Both the position numbers and the translations under genes were made by a program. This document shows, in pieces, positions 24,505 through 34,070 of a DNA stretch of 64,000 nucleotides (position 1 is its first letter; every line of letters starts with the position of its first letter). Source of the stretch: Cognatazoarcus halotolerans. Lineage in GTDB: Bacteria; Pseudomonadota; Gammaproteobacteria; Burkholderiales; Rhodocyclaceae. Location: contig NZ_WUAF01000002.1 of the NCBI RefSeq assembly GCF_009800965.1, positions 294,299 to 358,298 of the forward strand, read 5' to 3'. The notes beneath the pieces were generated by a model, which saw nothing but the letters and a program-made list of their open reading frames with translations, was not told the origin of the DNA and did not search any database.

Positions 24505-25658
24505 TGCAGTGGATTGTCCCGCTCTTCGATCCCGATCTGGGTGTGGAGGAGGAAGAGGCGCTGATCGGCGTCATCCGCTCCAAGTGGCTCACCATGGGCG
24601 ATCGCACGAGCAGCTTCGAAAAGGCGTTTGCCGAGTTCACCTCCGTCCCGGTTGCAATCGCATGCAATAGTGCGACGGCGGCGCTTCACATGGCGCTCGC
24701 TGCCCTTGAGATCGGGCCGGGTGACGAGGTCGTTGTTCCGTCGATGACCTTCGTGGCGACGGCCAACGCCGTCCGGTATTGCGGCGCGACGCCGGTGTTT
24801 GCCGACATCGAGTCGCTGGACCAGTGGAACGTCACGGCTGCGTCGATCGAGCGCGTGGTGAGCTCGCGCACGCGGGCAATCATCGTTGTGCATTACGCGG
24901 GTTACCCGTGCGACATGCACGAGATCATGGCCTTGTCCGGGCGTCTCGGGATTCCCGTGGTGGAGGATGTGGCCCATGCCCCCGGTGCGTCGATCGACGG
25001 CAAGTCGCTTGGCGCCTGGGGAGATCTGGGGTGTTTCAGTTTCTTCTCCAACAAGAACATGACCACTGCCGAGGGCGGGATGGTAACGACCCGTCGTCCC
25101 GAACTCGCCGATCGTTTGCGCTGGCTCCGCTCTCATGGCATGACGACGCTGACACTTGATCGTCACAAGGGCCATGCGTTTGGTTACGATGTCGTGGCAC
25201 TGGGCTACAACTATCGGATGAGCGAACTCAACGCGGCCCTCGGTCTGGTGCAGCTCGCGCGGGTCTCCGAGCGAAACGCGAAACGTGCCATGGTGGTCGG
25301 CGAATACCGCTCGCGACTGGCCGAGATTCCCGGCATCCTTGTCCCCTTCGCGACACATCGAGGCGAACCCGCCTTTCATATCATGCCGGTACTCCTTCCG
25401 GAGGGGGTCGATAGAAACGCGGTGATGTCGGCGATGCGGGATGCCGGTATTCAGACCAGTATCCATTATCGACCGGTCGACACGTTTACCGCTTATGTCG
25501 AGGCCGGATTGGGCCCCTCGGACAATGTGCCGCTTTCGCATGTCGTCGGCGAACGGGTCGTCACGCTTCCGCTCTTTCCGCGCATGTCGGATGATCAGAT
25601 CGATCTGGTCTGCGAGGCGCTGCGCCGGGCCGTCTCGGCTGCGCAGCCGGGGGCATGA
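24504..25658 (+). CDS. DegT/DnrJ/EryC1 sugar aminotransferase
   Basis: The 384-residue PLP enzyme has the family's ACNSATAALHMALAAL cofactor region, the VVEDVAHAPGAS aspartate motif that binds the pyridine ring, and the Schiff-base lysine in FSFFSNKNMTTAEGG. A GYNYRMSELNAALG segment confirms the sugar aminotransferase branch. It should transaminate the 4-keto sugar made by the dehydratase. The ATG at 24504 overlaps the previous stop as TGATG. With genes 22786 and 23782 it forms a three-step route to an amino sugar. Confidence 0.87.
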   Translation: MQWIVPLFDPDLGVEEEEALIGVIRSKWLTMGDRTSSFEKAFAEFTSVPVAIACNSATAALHMALAALEIGPGDEVVVPSMTFVATANAVRYCGATPVFADIESLDQWNVTAASIERVVSSRTRAIIVVHYAGYPCDMHEIMALSGRLGIPVVEDVAHAPGASIDGKSLGAWGDLGCFSFFSNKNMTTAEGGMVTTRRPELADRLRWLRSHGMTTLTLDRHKGHAFGYDVVALGYNYRMSELNAALGLVQLARVSERNAKRAMVVGEYRSRLAEIPGILVPFATHRGEPAFHIMPVLLPEGVDRNAVMSAMRDAGIQTSIHYRPVDTFTAYVEAGLGPSDNVPLSHVVGERVVTLPLFPRMSDDQIDLVCEALRRAVSAAQPGA

Positions 25659-26758
25659 GTGCCGGCGCTGGTCCGCTCCGAATCTGCTTTATCGGTTGGG
25701 CGGATCATGTCCATCTGGAGCGTTGGGCGGGATGGTTCGCACGTGCGGGTCACAAGGTCGATGTGCTGTCCGTGTCCGGCTTCGGCAGTTATCCGCGGGG
25801 GGTCGGCCAGCACCTGCTGAATCCAAATGGGCGTGGTGAGTGGTTCGCACGTCTGCGGTTGAGGTGGTTGCTGGCGCGTTTGCGCCCGCAGGTGGTGCAC
25901 GTGCACTGGGCGCATTTTGCGACCGGGGTTGCGGCGGTGTGGAAGGGTCCGTTCGTGGTGACCGCCTGGGGATCCGATATCTATCGTCGTGACAAGTTTT
26001 CGGACAGCGAGTGGCGAGCTCTTGGCGTGGCACTGCGTCGTGCGGATTCGGTTACGTGCGATTCGGACGATCTGGCGGCACAGTTGCGTGTTGAATTCGG
26101 GCTGCCCGCCGAACGTGTTTCGGTCGTGCAGTGGGGGGTCGATACTCAGACGTTTTTCCCCGCTGCCGCAAGCCAGGACTTCCTCGATGAACTTGGCCTC
26201 GACGGCAAGCGCGTGGTCTTCAGCGCGCGCAATTTTACGCCTTTGTACAACCAGGAAACCGTCGTCCGCGCGTTCGCAAAACTGCTGGAGTCGCGATCCG
26301 ACGTGGTGCTGTTGATGAAGCGCTATGGGGGCGACCCCGCTTACCATGATGCGATCCGGGCGCTGATCTCAGATCTCGGCATCACTTCGAGTGTTCGGAT
26401 TTGCGATTCCGTCCCCTATGAAAGGATGCCCGAGTTCTACCGTGCGGCGTCGGTCACGGTCTCGGTGCCGTTTTCGGACGCCACGCCGATGGCGTTGCTC
26501 GAAGCGATGGCATGCGGGTCGATTCCGGTCGTCTCTGACCTTCCCTCGTTGCGCGAATGGATCAGGGATGGTGAAAACGGGCGTATCGTTCCGGTGGACG
26601 ATGTCGATGCGCTCGCCGACGCAATGGATGATGCGCTTTCGAACGAAGCGCTGCGCCTGCGAGCGTCCGCATCGAATCTTGGTTTTGTGACCTCGACCGC
26701 CAGTCAGGATGCGCATATGAATCGAATGACCGACATGTTGCGAGGGGTTGTGGGATAA
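25655..26758 (+). CDS. Glycosyltransferase family 4
   Basis: The 367-residue enzyme has a GT4 C-terminal domain: VVFSARNFTPLYNQE, the acid pair around VPFSDATPMALLEAMACGSIPVVSD and LREWIRDGENG. The N-terminus ICFIGWADHVHLERWAGWFARAGHKVDVLS is the acceptor half. It probably adds the amino sugar made by the preceding genes. The ATG overlaps the aminotransferase stop (ATGA), and the following lyase-like gene starts at the base after its own stop, so the five genes from 22786 look like one transcript. Confidence 0.87.
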   Translation: MSAGAGPLRICFIGWADHVHLERWAGWFARAGHKVDVLSVSGFGSYPRGVGQHLLNPNGRGEWFARLRLRWLLARLRPQVVHVHWAHFATGVAAVWKGPFVVTAWGSDIYRRDKFSDSEWRALGVALRRADSVTCDSDDLAAQLRVEFGLPAERVSVVQWGVDTQTFFPAAASQDFLDELGLDGKRVVFSARNFTPLYNQETVVRAFAKLLESRSDVVLLMKRYGGDPAYHDAIRALISDLGITSSVRICDSVPYERMPEFYRAASVTVSVPFSDATPMALLEAMACGSIPVVSDLPSLREWIRDGENGRIVPVDDVDALADAMDDALSNEALRLRASASNLGFVTSTASQDAHMNRMTDMLRGVVG

Positions 26759-28306
26759 ATGCTAATCCGGCTTCCAGGTCTGCCGCCGATCGCATTCAGG
26801 GTATTGCAGTTACTGCTGCTTGCCGTCATCGGCCTTGTATTCGCGTTGCCGGGCAAGGCTTCAGAGTCCGCAGGGGTGGTGCTGTATGACGGCCCCGACG
26901 GAGTGAACTGCGAATTTCTGAATCTCGGCGGTGGTGTTCGCTGGGGTGTCAAGCAGGGCGAATGGATTGATCGTGGCGGGCTACGGAACGGACAGGTGCC
27001 GTTTGCAACCGACCAGGTCCCCCCCACCGATAACCGGTCCTTTACAGAGTGGGACGTAACCGGGCTGGTGAGCGGTTGGCTGGATGGCAGTTGGCCTAAT
27101 GACGGCATCGTGATCACGTCGGCGCCAGGGGTGGCATCGTATGTAGTGGAGTATTTCAGTCGAGAGGCTTCGAGCGAGAGCCGGCGGCCGTCGATAGATC
27201 TGCAATGGCACGATGGCTCTGTCACGACGGTATATGCGACTGCGGATTCGGTGCTCGATTGCTCGACAACGGCTTCGCAGGGGCAGAAACCGATCATCAA
27301 GCTTGGCAGCAATTACCGGGGGGTGTTCCAGTTTTCGCTGGGAAAACCCGCCGGCAAGCTCCGCAAGGCGACCCTGAGGTTGAGGCGCTCGGGCGGATAC
27401 TATGGGCCGGCGGCGTTTTCCGTGTATCGGCTGGCCCCTCCTGTGCCGGCCCGACAGATCCCGACGGAACCGTCCGGAATTGCTTCCCGTGCCCGCTCCG
27501 CGACCGATCTTGCCGGCATGCCCGATGTTCTGTTCGTGGAGGATTTCGAGTCTTCTGACTGGGAAAGCCATTGGACCGAGATCGACAAGCACGGCACTTT
27601 CGAACGGGTTTCTGACGACCCGGGACTGCTTTTCAAACCGCGCCACGGGAAGGCACTGAAAGTGACCGTGCCGGCAAACAGCACCCTTGGTTTGAACATG
27701 AGCCTGCATTTCAGGCAGCGTCTCGGTTACGAGCCCGAGGAAGCTTATTTCCGCTATGCACTACGCCTCGCGGATAACTGGCGACCGACGCTGGACGGTG
27801 GAAAGCTACCGGGGCTCTCTGGCACCTATGGCAGGGCGGGCTGGGGCAATCGTGCGGTGGATGGCACTGACGGTTGGTCTACACGTGGCGCTTTCTATCG
27901 AATGGCGGCGGAAGGCAACCCTCTGTATGGTCTGGAGCGTATCGGCAGCTACGTTTACCAACCGGATCATCAGGGTGAGTACGGCGAGGTGTGGGAATGG
28001 GGCGAAGGCGGGACGGCGCCGCTGGCGCTTAATCGCTGGTATACGATCGAGCAGTACGTGAAGCTGAATACGCTGGGCAAACACGACGGCGTATTGATGG
28101 CGTGGATCGATGGTCGGCTGGTGCTGCACCGATACGACATTCGCTTTCGCGACACCAGCCAACTGAAGATCGAGAAATTGTGGATGAATGTTTACCATGG
28201 GGGGACCAAACCTCCCGGTAAAGATCTTTCGCTTTATGTCGACGATATCGTCGTGGCCCGCAGGTACGTCGGTCAGTTTGTGGATGAAGGAAAGCGTTCG
28301 CCTTAG
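26759..28306 (+). CDS. Exported DNRLRE-like plus polysaccharide lyase 14-like protein
   Basis: The 515-residue protein starts with a signal segment (LQLLLLAVIGLVFALPGKAS). The first half (residues about 35-245) looks like DNRLRE-type beta modules, with FTEWDVTGLVSGWLDGSWPN and YFSREASSESRRPS. The second half (about 260-510) resembles the PL14 beta-jelly-roll lyases: ARYALRL-type strands, KLPGLSGTYGRAGWGNR, GWSTRGAFYRM, and the late LWMNVYHGG and DDIVVARRYVG. It would cut or bind the polymer in the periplasm or outside. It sits directly after a glycosyltransferase, which suggests control of chain length or release. Confidence 0.75.
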   Translation: MLIRLPGLPPIAFRVLQLLLLAVIGLVFALPGKASESAGVVLYDGPDGVNCEFLNLGGGVRWGVKQGEWIDRGGLRNGQVPFATDQVPPTDNRSFTEWDVTGLVSGWLDGSWPNDGIVITSAPGVASYVVEYFSREASSESRRPSIDLQWHDGSVTTVYATADSVLDCSTTASQGQKPIIKLGSNYRGVFQFSLGKPAGKLRKATLRLRRSGGYYGPAAFSVYRLAPPVPARQIPTEPSGIASRARSATDLAGMPDVLFVEDFESSDWESHWTEIDKHGTFERVSDDPGLLFKPRHGKALKVTVPANSTLGLNMSLHFRQRLGYEPEEAYFRYALRLADNWRPTLDGGKLPGLSGTYGRAGWGNRAVDGTDGWSTRGAFYRMAAEGNPLYGLERIGSYVYQPDHQGEYGEVWEWGEGGTAPLALNRWYTIEQYVKLNTLGKHDGVLMAWIDGRLVLHRYDIRFRDTSQLKIEKLWMNVYHGGTKPPGKDLSLYVDDIVVARRYVGQFVDEGKRSP

Positions 28307-28324
28307 AGGCCGCGCGACTTTGCG

Positions 28325-29563
28325 CTAGACCAGCACTTCACAAGCCGGGGGATGACCCAGAAATGCCGCTGGGCTGGCGCTGGGGCCGTATGCGCCGGAC
28401 TGGAAGATTGCCACCAGATCACCGGGCTGTGCGATCGCTAGTTCCATGCGGTCGGCAAGCAGATCAAGCGGCGTACAAAGCGGACCAACCACGGTAGATG
28501 TTTCGGTCGACTGATCCGCGGCCATGCGATTGGCAATGGCTGCCGGATAGTTCTTGCGAATAACTTGACCGAAGTTGCCGCTCGCGGAAAGGTGATGGTG
28601 CAAACCTCCATCGCAGACGAGGAAGAGCTGCCCGCGGGACATCTTGCGATCGATGATCCGTGTGATGTATACCCCGGCTTCGCCTACGAGGTAGCGACCT
28701 AGCTCGACGACGATGTGCGCAGCGGGATGCCTTGCCGCCAGGCTCGCCGCCAGCGCGTGCAGATTGGCCGCGATGGGGGCGGGATCAAGGCGCTGTTCCC
28801 CGGGAAAATAGGGAATGCCAAAACCGCCTCCTAGATTGAGCACCCGCAGAGGGGACTGCGCAAGATCTGCCAGGCGCATGGCGAGATCGAAGCTTTTCAG
28901 CTGAGCTTCGATGATTGCATCGGCCTTGAGGTTCTGTGAGCCCGCGAAGAGGTGGAAACCTTCGAAGGAGAGACCTGCGCCGGCGATCCTTGCGAGTGCG
29001 GCAGGAATCACTTCGGAATCGATACCGAAGGGTTTCGGTCCTCCGCCCATTTTCATGCCGGAGCTTTTGAGTTCGAAATCCGGATTGACCCTCAGGGCGA
29101 TCCGTCCCGGAAGCCCGAGCTCTTCGCACACCTCGGCGATGCGGTCGATTTCGGCTAGAGATTCGACATTGATCAGAATGTCCGAGGCAACGGCCTGGCG
29201 GAGTTCCGCGAAGCGCTTTCCTGGGCCTGCGAAGCTGACCTCCCTGGCCCCGACATCGAGCGCCAGTTTGAGCTCACCCGCGGAGGCAACATCAATACCG
29301 TCGACGAGCCGTGCCATATGTGCAACGAGCGGGGGAAACGGGTTCGCCTTCATCGCATAGTGAAGCCGGACTTCCTCGGGAAAGCGTTGCCTGAGCAGTG
29401 ACACCCTTTCGTCGAGCAGGCGTCGGTCGTAGGCATAGAACGGGGTCTGGCCGACGCGGGCCGCGAGACGGTCGATATTTATGCCGCCGATGGTGAGCTG
29501 GCCATCACGTACAGGGAAGCCGACTGTGGCGGCGTGGCGAGGTTTTGCTGGGGATGTCGTCAT
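28325..29563 (-). CDS. PLP-dependent decarboxylase, exosortase A system-associated
   Basis: The 412-residue alanine-racemase-fold decarboxylase has the cofactor lysine in LHYAMKANPFPP (Lys72), GFHLFAGSQN, VLNLGGGFGIPYF and VELGRYLVGEAG. The family is named for its steady presence beside exosortase A, acyl-CoA ligase and a small acyl carrier protein. All three of the latter partners are here except the exosortase itself. The ATG at 29563 overlaps the ligase stop as ATGA, so the frame extending to 29692 is not used. It converges with the PL14-like gene with 18 bases between stops. Confidence 0.9.
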   Translation of the reverse strand: MTTSPAKPRHAATVGFPVRDGQLTIGGINIDRLAARVGQTPFYAYDRRLLDERVSLLRQRFPEEVRLHYAMKANPFPPLVAHMARLVDGIDVASAGELKLALDVGAREVSFAGPGKRFAELRQAVASDILINVESLAEIDRIAEVCEELGLPGRIALRVNPDFELKSSGMKMGGGPKPFGIDSEVIPAALARIAGAGLSFEGFHLFAGSQNLKADAIIEAQLKSFDLAMRLADLAQSPLRVLNLGGGFGIPYFPGEQRLDPAPIAANLHALAASLAARHPAAHIVVELGRYLVGEAGVYITRIIDRKMSRGQLFLVCDGGLHHHLSASGNFGQVIRKNYPAAIANRMAADQSTETSTVVGPLCTPLDLLADRMELAIAQPGDLVAIFQSGAYGPSASPAAFLGHPPACEVLV

Positions 29564-31161
29564 GGTTCTGCGGGCTGAAGTCTTTGGCCGAGAAGGGTTC
29601 GGTCGAGTTTGCCATTCGGATTGCGGGGGAGGCGATCCGGCGCAAGGACGAATCTGGCCGGCACCATGTAGGGCGGGGCCAGGCGGCGACACGCGGTGAC
29701 GAGCCGCGCCGAGTCCACCTTCTCGTCGGCACGGGTGTGAGCGATGACCACGATGGCTTCGCCAAGCGTTGGATCAGGCACGCCGAAGGCCGCACACTCC
29801 AGAACCAGACCGGTAGCCAGAACGATTTCCTCGATTTCGGTCGGGCTCACCCGATATCCCGAAGTCTTGATCATTTCGTCATTCCGGCCGATGAAGTAGA
29901 GATAGCCTTCATCGTCCATACGCACCGTATCGCCTGAGAAAACGGCAATCTCGGGCAGAGGCAGCTCGGTTCGACCGCCCGCCACCGTGGCGGGCAGGGC
30001 GCGGAAGCGCTCAGCGGTCTTCTCCGGCGCATTCCAGTATCCCATCGAGACGAGGGGGCCTCGCTGCACGAGCTCCCCGGGTTCGTTTGGGGCGCACCGG
30101 GTACCGTCGCTGCGCAGAACGAGGATCTCGGAGTTGGGGATGGCCTTGCCGATCGAGTCGGGTCTCAGATCCAGCTGGGAGGGGTCGAGATAGGTAGCCC
30201 TGAAGGCCTCGGTGAGGCCGTACATCAGGAAGACCCTGGCTTGTGGCAAACGGGCCCGCAGCATGTCGAGCGTGTTCCTGGGCATTCGGCCGCCCGTGTT
30301 TGCCACGTAACGGAGCGTTCGACCCGATTGCTCGCCCCAGGTGGATTGGGTGAGCTGTATCCAGAGCGGCGGGACTGCAGTCAGTCCGGTCACGTGGTGT
30401 CTGTCGATGGCGTTCAGTACGTCTTTCGGAAACAGATAGTTCAGGAGCACAACCCTGGCGCCCGCATGAAAAGACGTGGTCAGTTGCGAAAAGCCCGCGT
30501 CAAATGAGAGGGGGAGTGCTGCAAGAACGACGTCCCCCGCCCGGTTCTCTAGGTAGCTCGCAACGCTTTTGGCTCCTGCGATCATGTTTCGATGCGAGAG
30601 CACGACACCTTTTGGCTTGCCGGTGCTGCCCGACGTATAGAGGATTGCCGCCATGTCGCTGTCTATTACGCGGTGCAGCGGGGAGGTACCCGACTGATGG
30701 AACTCGTCCCAGCCTTGCTGCAGCGGTTGCCCATCGATGGCCGGTACTTCGTCCGGGAGGTGGGGGGTCACCACGATATGTAGCAGGTCGGGGCAGGCGA
30801 CGAGCGCCGGGAGCAGTGCCGGAAGGCGGTCGGTTGTGGTTACCAGCAGTCGGACGCCGCAATCCCGCAGAATATAGGCGACTTGCTCGGGCTTGAGCAG
30901 CGGATTGATTGGAACGAAGACGCAGCCCGCCCAGCAAGCGCCAAACGAGGCGATCACCGCTTCAAAGCGCTTCTCGAGATAGATGGCAATCCGGTCACCG
31001 CGAGTCAGCCCCGCTGCGCAGACGGCACCTGCAAATCTTTGGCATGCGTCGGCCAGCGCCTGATAGGTCAGTGTGTCCTCGCGGTAGACAAGCGCCTCCG
31101 TTTCCGGTGACCTCAGCGACGCTTCTTGAACGAGTTCATGGAGCAGGTGCGTGTGGTTCAT
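29560..31161 (-). CDS. Acyl-CoA ligase (AMP-forming), exosortase A system-associated
   Basis: The 533-residue enzyme has the AMP-binding signature ILYTSGSTGKPKGVVLSHRN, the YGLTEAFRATYL motif, GDTVRMDDEGYLYFIGR and the C-terminal lysine region LPRNPNGKLDRTLL. It should activate a carboxylic acid as an adenylate and load it onto CoA or the adjacent acyl carrier protein. It is the upstream partner of the PLP decarboxylase and divergent from the acyl carrier protein gene. The substrate is not known for this family. Confidence 0.92.
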   Translation of the reverse strand: MNHTHLLHELVQEASLRSPETEALVYREDTLTYQALADACQRFAGAVCAAGLTRGDRIAIYLEKRFEAVIASFGACWAGCVFVPINPLLKPEQVAYILRDCGVRLLVTTTDRLPALLPALVACPDLLHIVVTPHLPDEVPAIDGQPLQQGWDEFHQSGTSPLHRVIDSDMAAILYTSGSTGKPKGVVLSHRNMIAGAKSVASYLENRAGDVVLAALPLSFDAGFSQLTTSFHAGARVVLLNYLFPKDVLNAIDRHHVTGLTAVPPLWIQLTQSTWGEQSGRTLRYVANTGGRMPRNTLDMLRARLPQARVFLMYGLTEAFRATYLDPSQLDLRPDSIGKAIPNSEILVLRSDGTRCAPNEPGELVQRGPLVSMGYWNAPEKTAERFRALPATVAGGRTELPLPEIAVFSGDTVRMDDEGYLYFIGRNDEMIKTSGYRVSPTEIEEIVLATGLVLECAAFGVPDPTLGEAIVVIAHTRADEKVDSARLVTACRRLAPPYMVPARFVLAPDRLPRNPNGKLDRTLLGQRLQPAEP

Positions 31162-31248
31162 CCTCTATTTCGCCGGTCTATGGTTCGTGCCGAGGTTTGC
31201 CCGACAAGGTATTCGCTCGTGCCTTGTTGGCCACGAATATTACGGTCG

Positions 31249-31267
31249 GGCACGGGTCTTCCGTGCC
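31249..31267. promoter_or_regulatory. Perfect inverted repeat in the divergent ligase/ACP promoter region
   Basis: GGCACGG, five bases, then CCGTGCC sits between two divergent exosortase-module genes. It overlaps the place where the -35 element of the ACP promoter would be, so it is a good candidate operator for coordinated control. It has no following U-run and is not terminator-like. Confidence 0.45.
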
Positions 31268-31282
31268 AGCGCGAAGGGCACC

Positions 31283-31288
31283 TATAAT
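31283..31288 (+). promoter_or_regulatory. -10 element of the acyl carrier protein gene
   Basis: A perfect TATAAT occurs in otherwise GC-rich sequence. The transcription start would be near 31295, leaving a leader of about 47 bases. The -35 region is poor (TTCCGT at about 18 bases), which suits a promoter needing an activator or one governed by the inverted repeat at 31249. Confidence 0.5.
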
Positions 31289-31341
31289 GTCGTCCCGGCC
31301 AGGGTTTGGCTGGGTTTAACGTGAATGAAAGGAATTCCGCG

Positions 31342-31593
31342 TTGGAAATCGAAAAGAAAGTACTGCTGCTCGTTGATGATGTATTGGCTCTGGATGGTCG
31401 GGCTCTGGAGTTTACCGCGTCCACGCCGCTGCTCGGAGCGGTACCGGAGCTTGACTCGATGGCTGTAATCGGAATCATCAATGCCATCGAAGAGCAGTTC
31501 GATTTCATCATCGGTGATGATGAAATCGACGGTGGGACTTTCGAAACCGTAGGGTCGTTGGTCGACTTCGTTCGCCATAAGCAGATGAACTGA
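31342..31593 (+). CDS. Acyl carrier protein, exosortase A system-associated
   Basis: The 83-residue protein has the phosphopantetheine attachment serine in VPELDSMAVIGI and the acidic helix that follows, EEQFDFIIGDDEID. It would carry the acyl or aminoacyl group activated by the divergent ligase at 29560. I chose the TTG at 31342 because AAGGAA lies about 9 bases upstream and the protein then begins at the usual helix (LEIEKKVLLLVDDVLAL). GTG at 31321 and TTG at 31306 are longer options. Confidence 0.85.
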   Translation: MEIEKKVLLLVDDVLALDGRALEFTASTPLLGAVPELDSMAVIGIINAIEEQFDFIIGDDEIDGGTFETVGSLVDFVRHKQMN

Positions 31594-31605
31594 CCTGTCT
31601 GCCGT

Positions 31606-31626
31606 GGCTCCGCTCGAGCCGGAGCC
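31606..31626. terminator. Possible bidirectional terminator hairpin between ACP and argB
   Basis: GGCTCCG, seven bases, CGGAGCC lies between two convergent stops. The stem is strong, but there is no U-tract on either side, so the call is tentative. Confidence 0.35.
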
Positions 31627-31647
31627 GCGACATTCGGGTTTAGTGCG

Positions 31648-32619
<972 letters not shown>

Positions 32620-33810
32620 CTAGTGTGGCCGGTTGTCTGCCGCCCCGGTTGCCTGAAAGGCCCCGGGCACCCATTGCGTCGGCGCGGAGATTCGTATCTC
32701 TCCAATGTCGGGTGCAAACTCCGAGTCCGGGCGCAATGCTGGATCGGGGGCCGGCCGGACGGCATCAAGCGCTAGCAGTGACGCTGCGCTTGGAGGGATT
32801 CTGCCATGATCCAGCGTCTGCACACGGTTTGCGTTGCCGATGAAGACACCATCGTTACCGAATTCGAAGATTCCCAGCCCGGACGTAAGGTTGTTGACTG
32901 CCACGATTTCGGGAGGCGATGCGAATCTGTCCCTCCATACCCTGAGAAACCACGCAGGTATGAAGCTTTCATTCACCAATGTGTTATGGGCGAGTTGCAG
33001 GCGATTCTTGTCCCATGTGTTGCCTTCGGCTCCAAACGCGATCACGACCCGGTTCTGACTGCGCATTCCCTGGACAAGGGTATTGCCGACCACCAGCACT
33101 TCTCCGCCGTTCGGGAAATCCAGTTCGTAAGAGGCTTCTCCGTCCGGGCCGTCAGCGAGAAGGTTGTACTTCAAGGTGCTCTGGCGCGCGCGCGATTTGA
33201 ACAGGTGTCCGACATGCCCGGTGTGAAAGTAGCTGCCGCGGACCTCCACGCTTTCGATCCTGCCCACGTACACGAGATGATGCAAACCACCCGCATCCGT
33301 CGGCGCATTGCCGAACTCGCTATCCTCGATCGTGAGCCTGGTTGACGGAGTGTTGGCGGTCATCAGGCCGATCTCATTGTTCAGGAATACGCACTTTCGC
33401 ACCGTCAGCGTGCCACGTTCCAGCCTGATGCCCGATCCGACTGCGTCCGCACCGCGAGCATCCCTGAATTCGATGTTCTCGATCGTGAAATCGCCTTGTC
33501 GAATGACCCAGATTCCCTTCGCTTCTGCACTTCGAGTGCCTGCCCGGATTATCGGTCTCGCGCCAATGCCGCGGATCGTGAGTCGTTTCTGTGGCCATAC
33601 CGCGACCCCGCCATCATATTGTCCGGCCCTGATCTCGACGGTATCACCGTCCTGCGCCTGTTGCGCAACCTCACCAATGGAAATGGATCCGGGCTCGGTG
33701 CTGATGATCCATGTCTTGGCGAGCGCACACGACGAAACGAACAACATGCCCGCCGCGATGATGGCACGCAGCGCCGTTGGATCAATGCTCTTTGCGGTGG
33801 TCACATGCAT
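32620..33810 (-). CDS. Exported right-handed parallel beta-helix protein
   Basis: The 396-residue protein has an N-terminal hydrophobic signal (ALRAIIAAGMLFVSSCALA) and then beta-helix coils: LTIRGIGARPIIRAG, FTIENIEFRDARG, LTVRKCVFLNNEIGL, LTIEDSEFGNAP. The repeated short strands with N and G turns resemble pectate-lyase-like and alginate-epimerase-like folds. No catalytic signature is clear. The ATG at 33810 has GAAAGGG upstream. It is a likely periplasmic or secreted polysaccharide-acting protein; its place next to the exopolysaccharide region supports this, but the substrate is unknown. Confidence 0.8.
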   Translation of the reverse strand: MHVTTAKSIDPTALRAIIAAGMLFVSSCALAKTWIISTEPGSISIGEVAQQAQDGDTVEIRAGQYDGGVAVWPQKRLTIRGIGARPIIRAGTRSAEAKGIWVIRQGDFTIENIEFRDARGADAVGSGIRLERGTLTVRKCVFLNNEIGLMTANTPSTRLTIEDSEFGNAPTDAGGLHHLVYVGRIESVEVRGSYFHTGHVGHLFKSRARQSTLKYNLLADGPDGEASYELDFPNGGEVLVVGNTLVQGMRSQNRVVIAFGAEGNTWDKNRLQLAHNTLVNESFIPAWFLRVWRDRFASPPEIVAVNNLTSGLGIFEFGNDGVFIGNANRVQTLDHGRIPPSAASLLALDAVRPAPDPALRPDSEFAPDIGEIRISAPTQWVPGAFQATGAADNRPH

Positions 33811-33993
33811 CGCGTCCCTTTCCGAGCCCGCATCGGCCGGCATGTCGCGCGGCTGCTAATAGCGCCGCCATGGCTTCTGTGGCGTAGGGTAAAGGCCAGT
33901 CGTCGGGGTAAATCGAATGTTCTTCCAAGCCATTATGTACCGGCAAAGAGATGGGTGCATCGATCGCAAACTGGGCAGATGAGCTGGATACGG

Positions 33994-34018
33994 GAAAGGG
34001 CGGCAAGCCGCCCCTTTC
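33994..34018 (-). terminator. Terminator hairpin after hsp20
   Basis: GAAAGGGCGGC, AA, GCCGCCCCTTTC forms a strong stem with one bulged base. It begins just after the second stop (TGA at 34026-34028) that closes the extended hsp20 frame, not the amber codon at 34071. Confidence 0.5.
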
Positions 34019-34070
34019 GTCGTTATCAGACGATGTCTCCGTCGATCGTCAGTTGCTTGACCTGGGTTGC

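Noticed and set aside
24438-25541. 367-codon minus-strand frame under the aminotransferase
   Set aside because: Arg/His-rich shadow sequence with no recognisable domain; the plus-strand gene has full DegT motifs.
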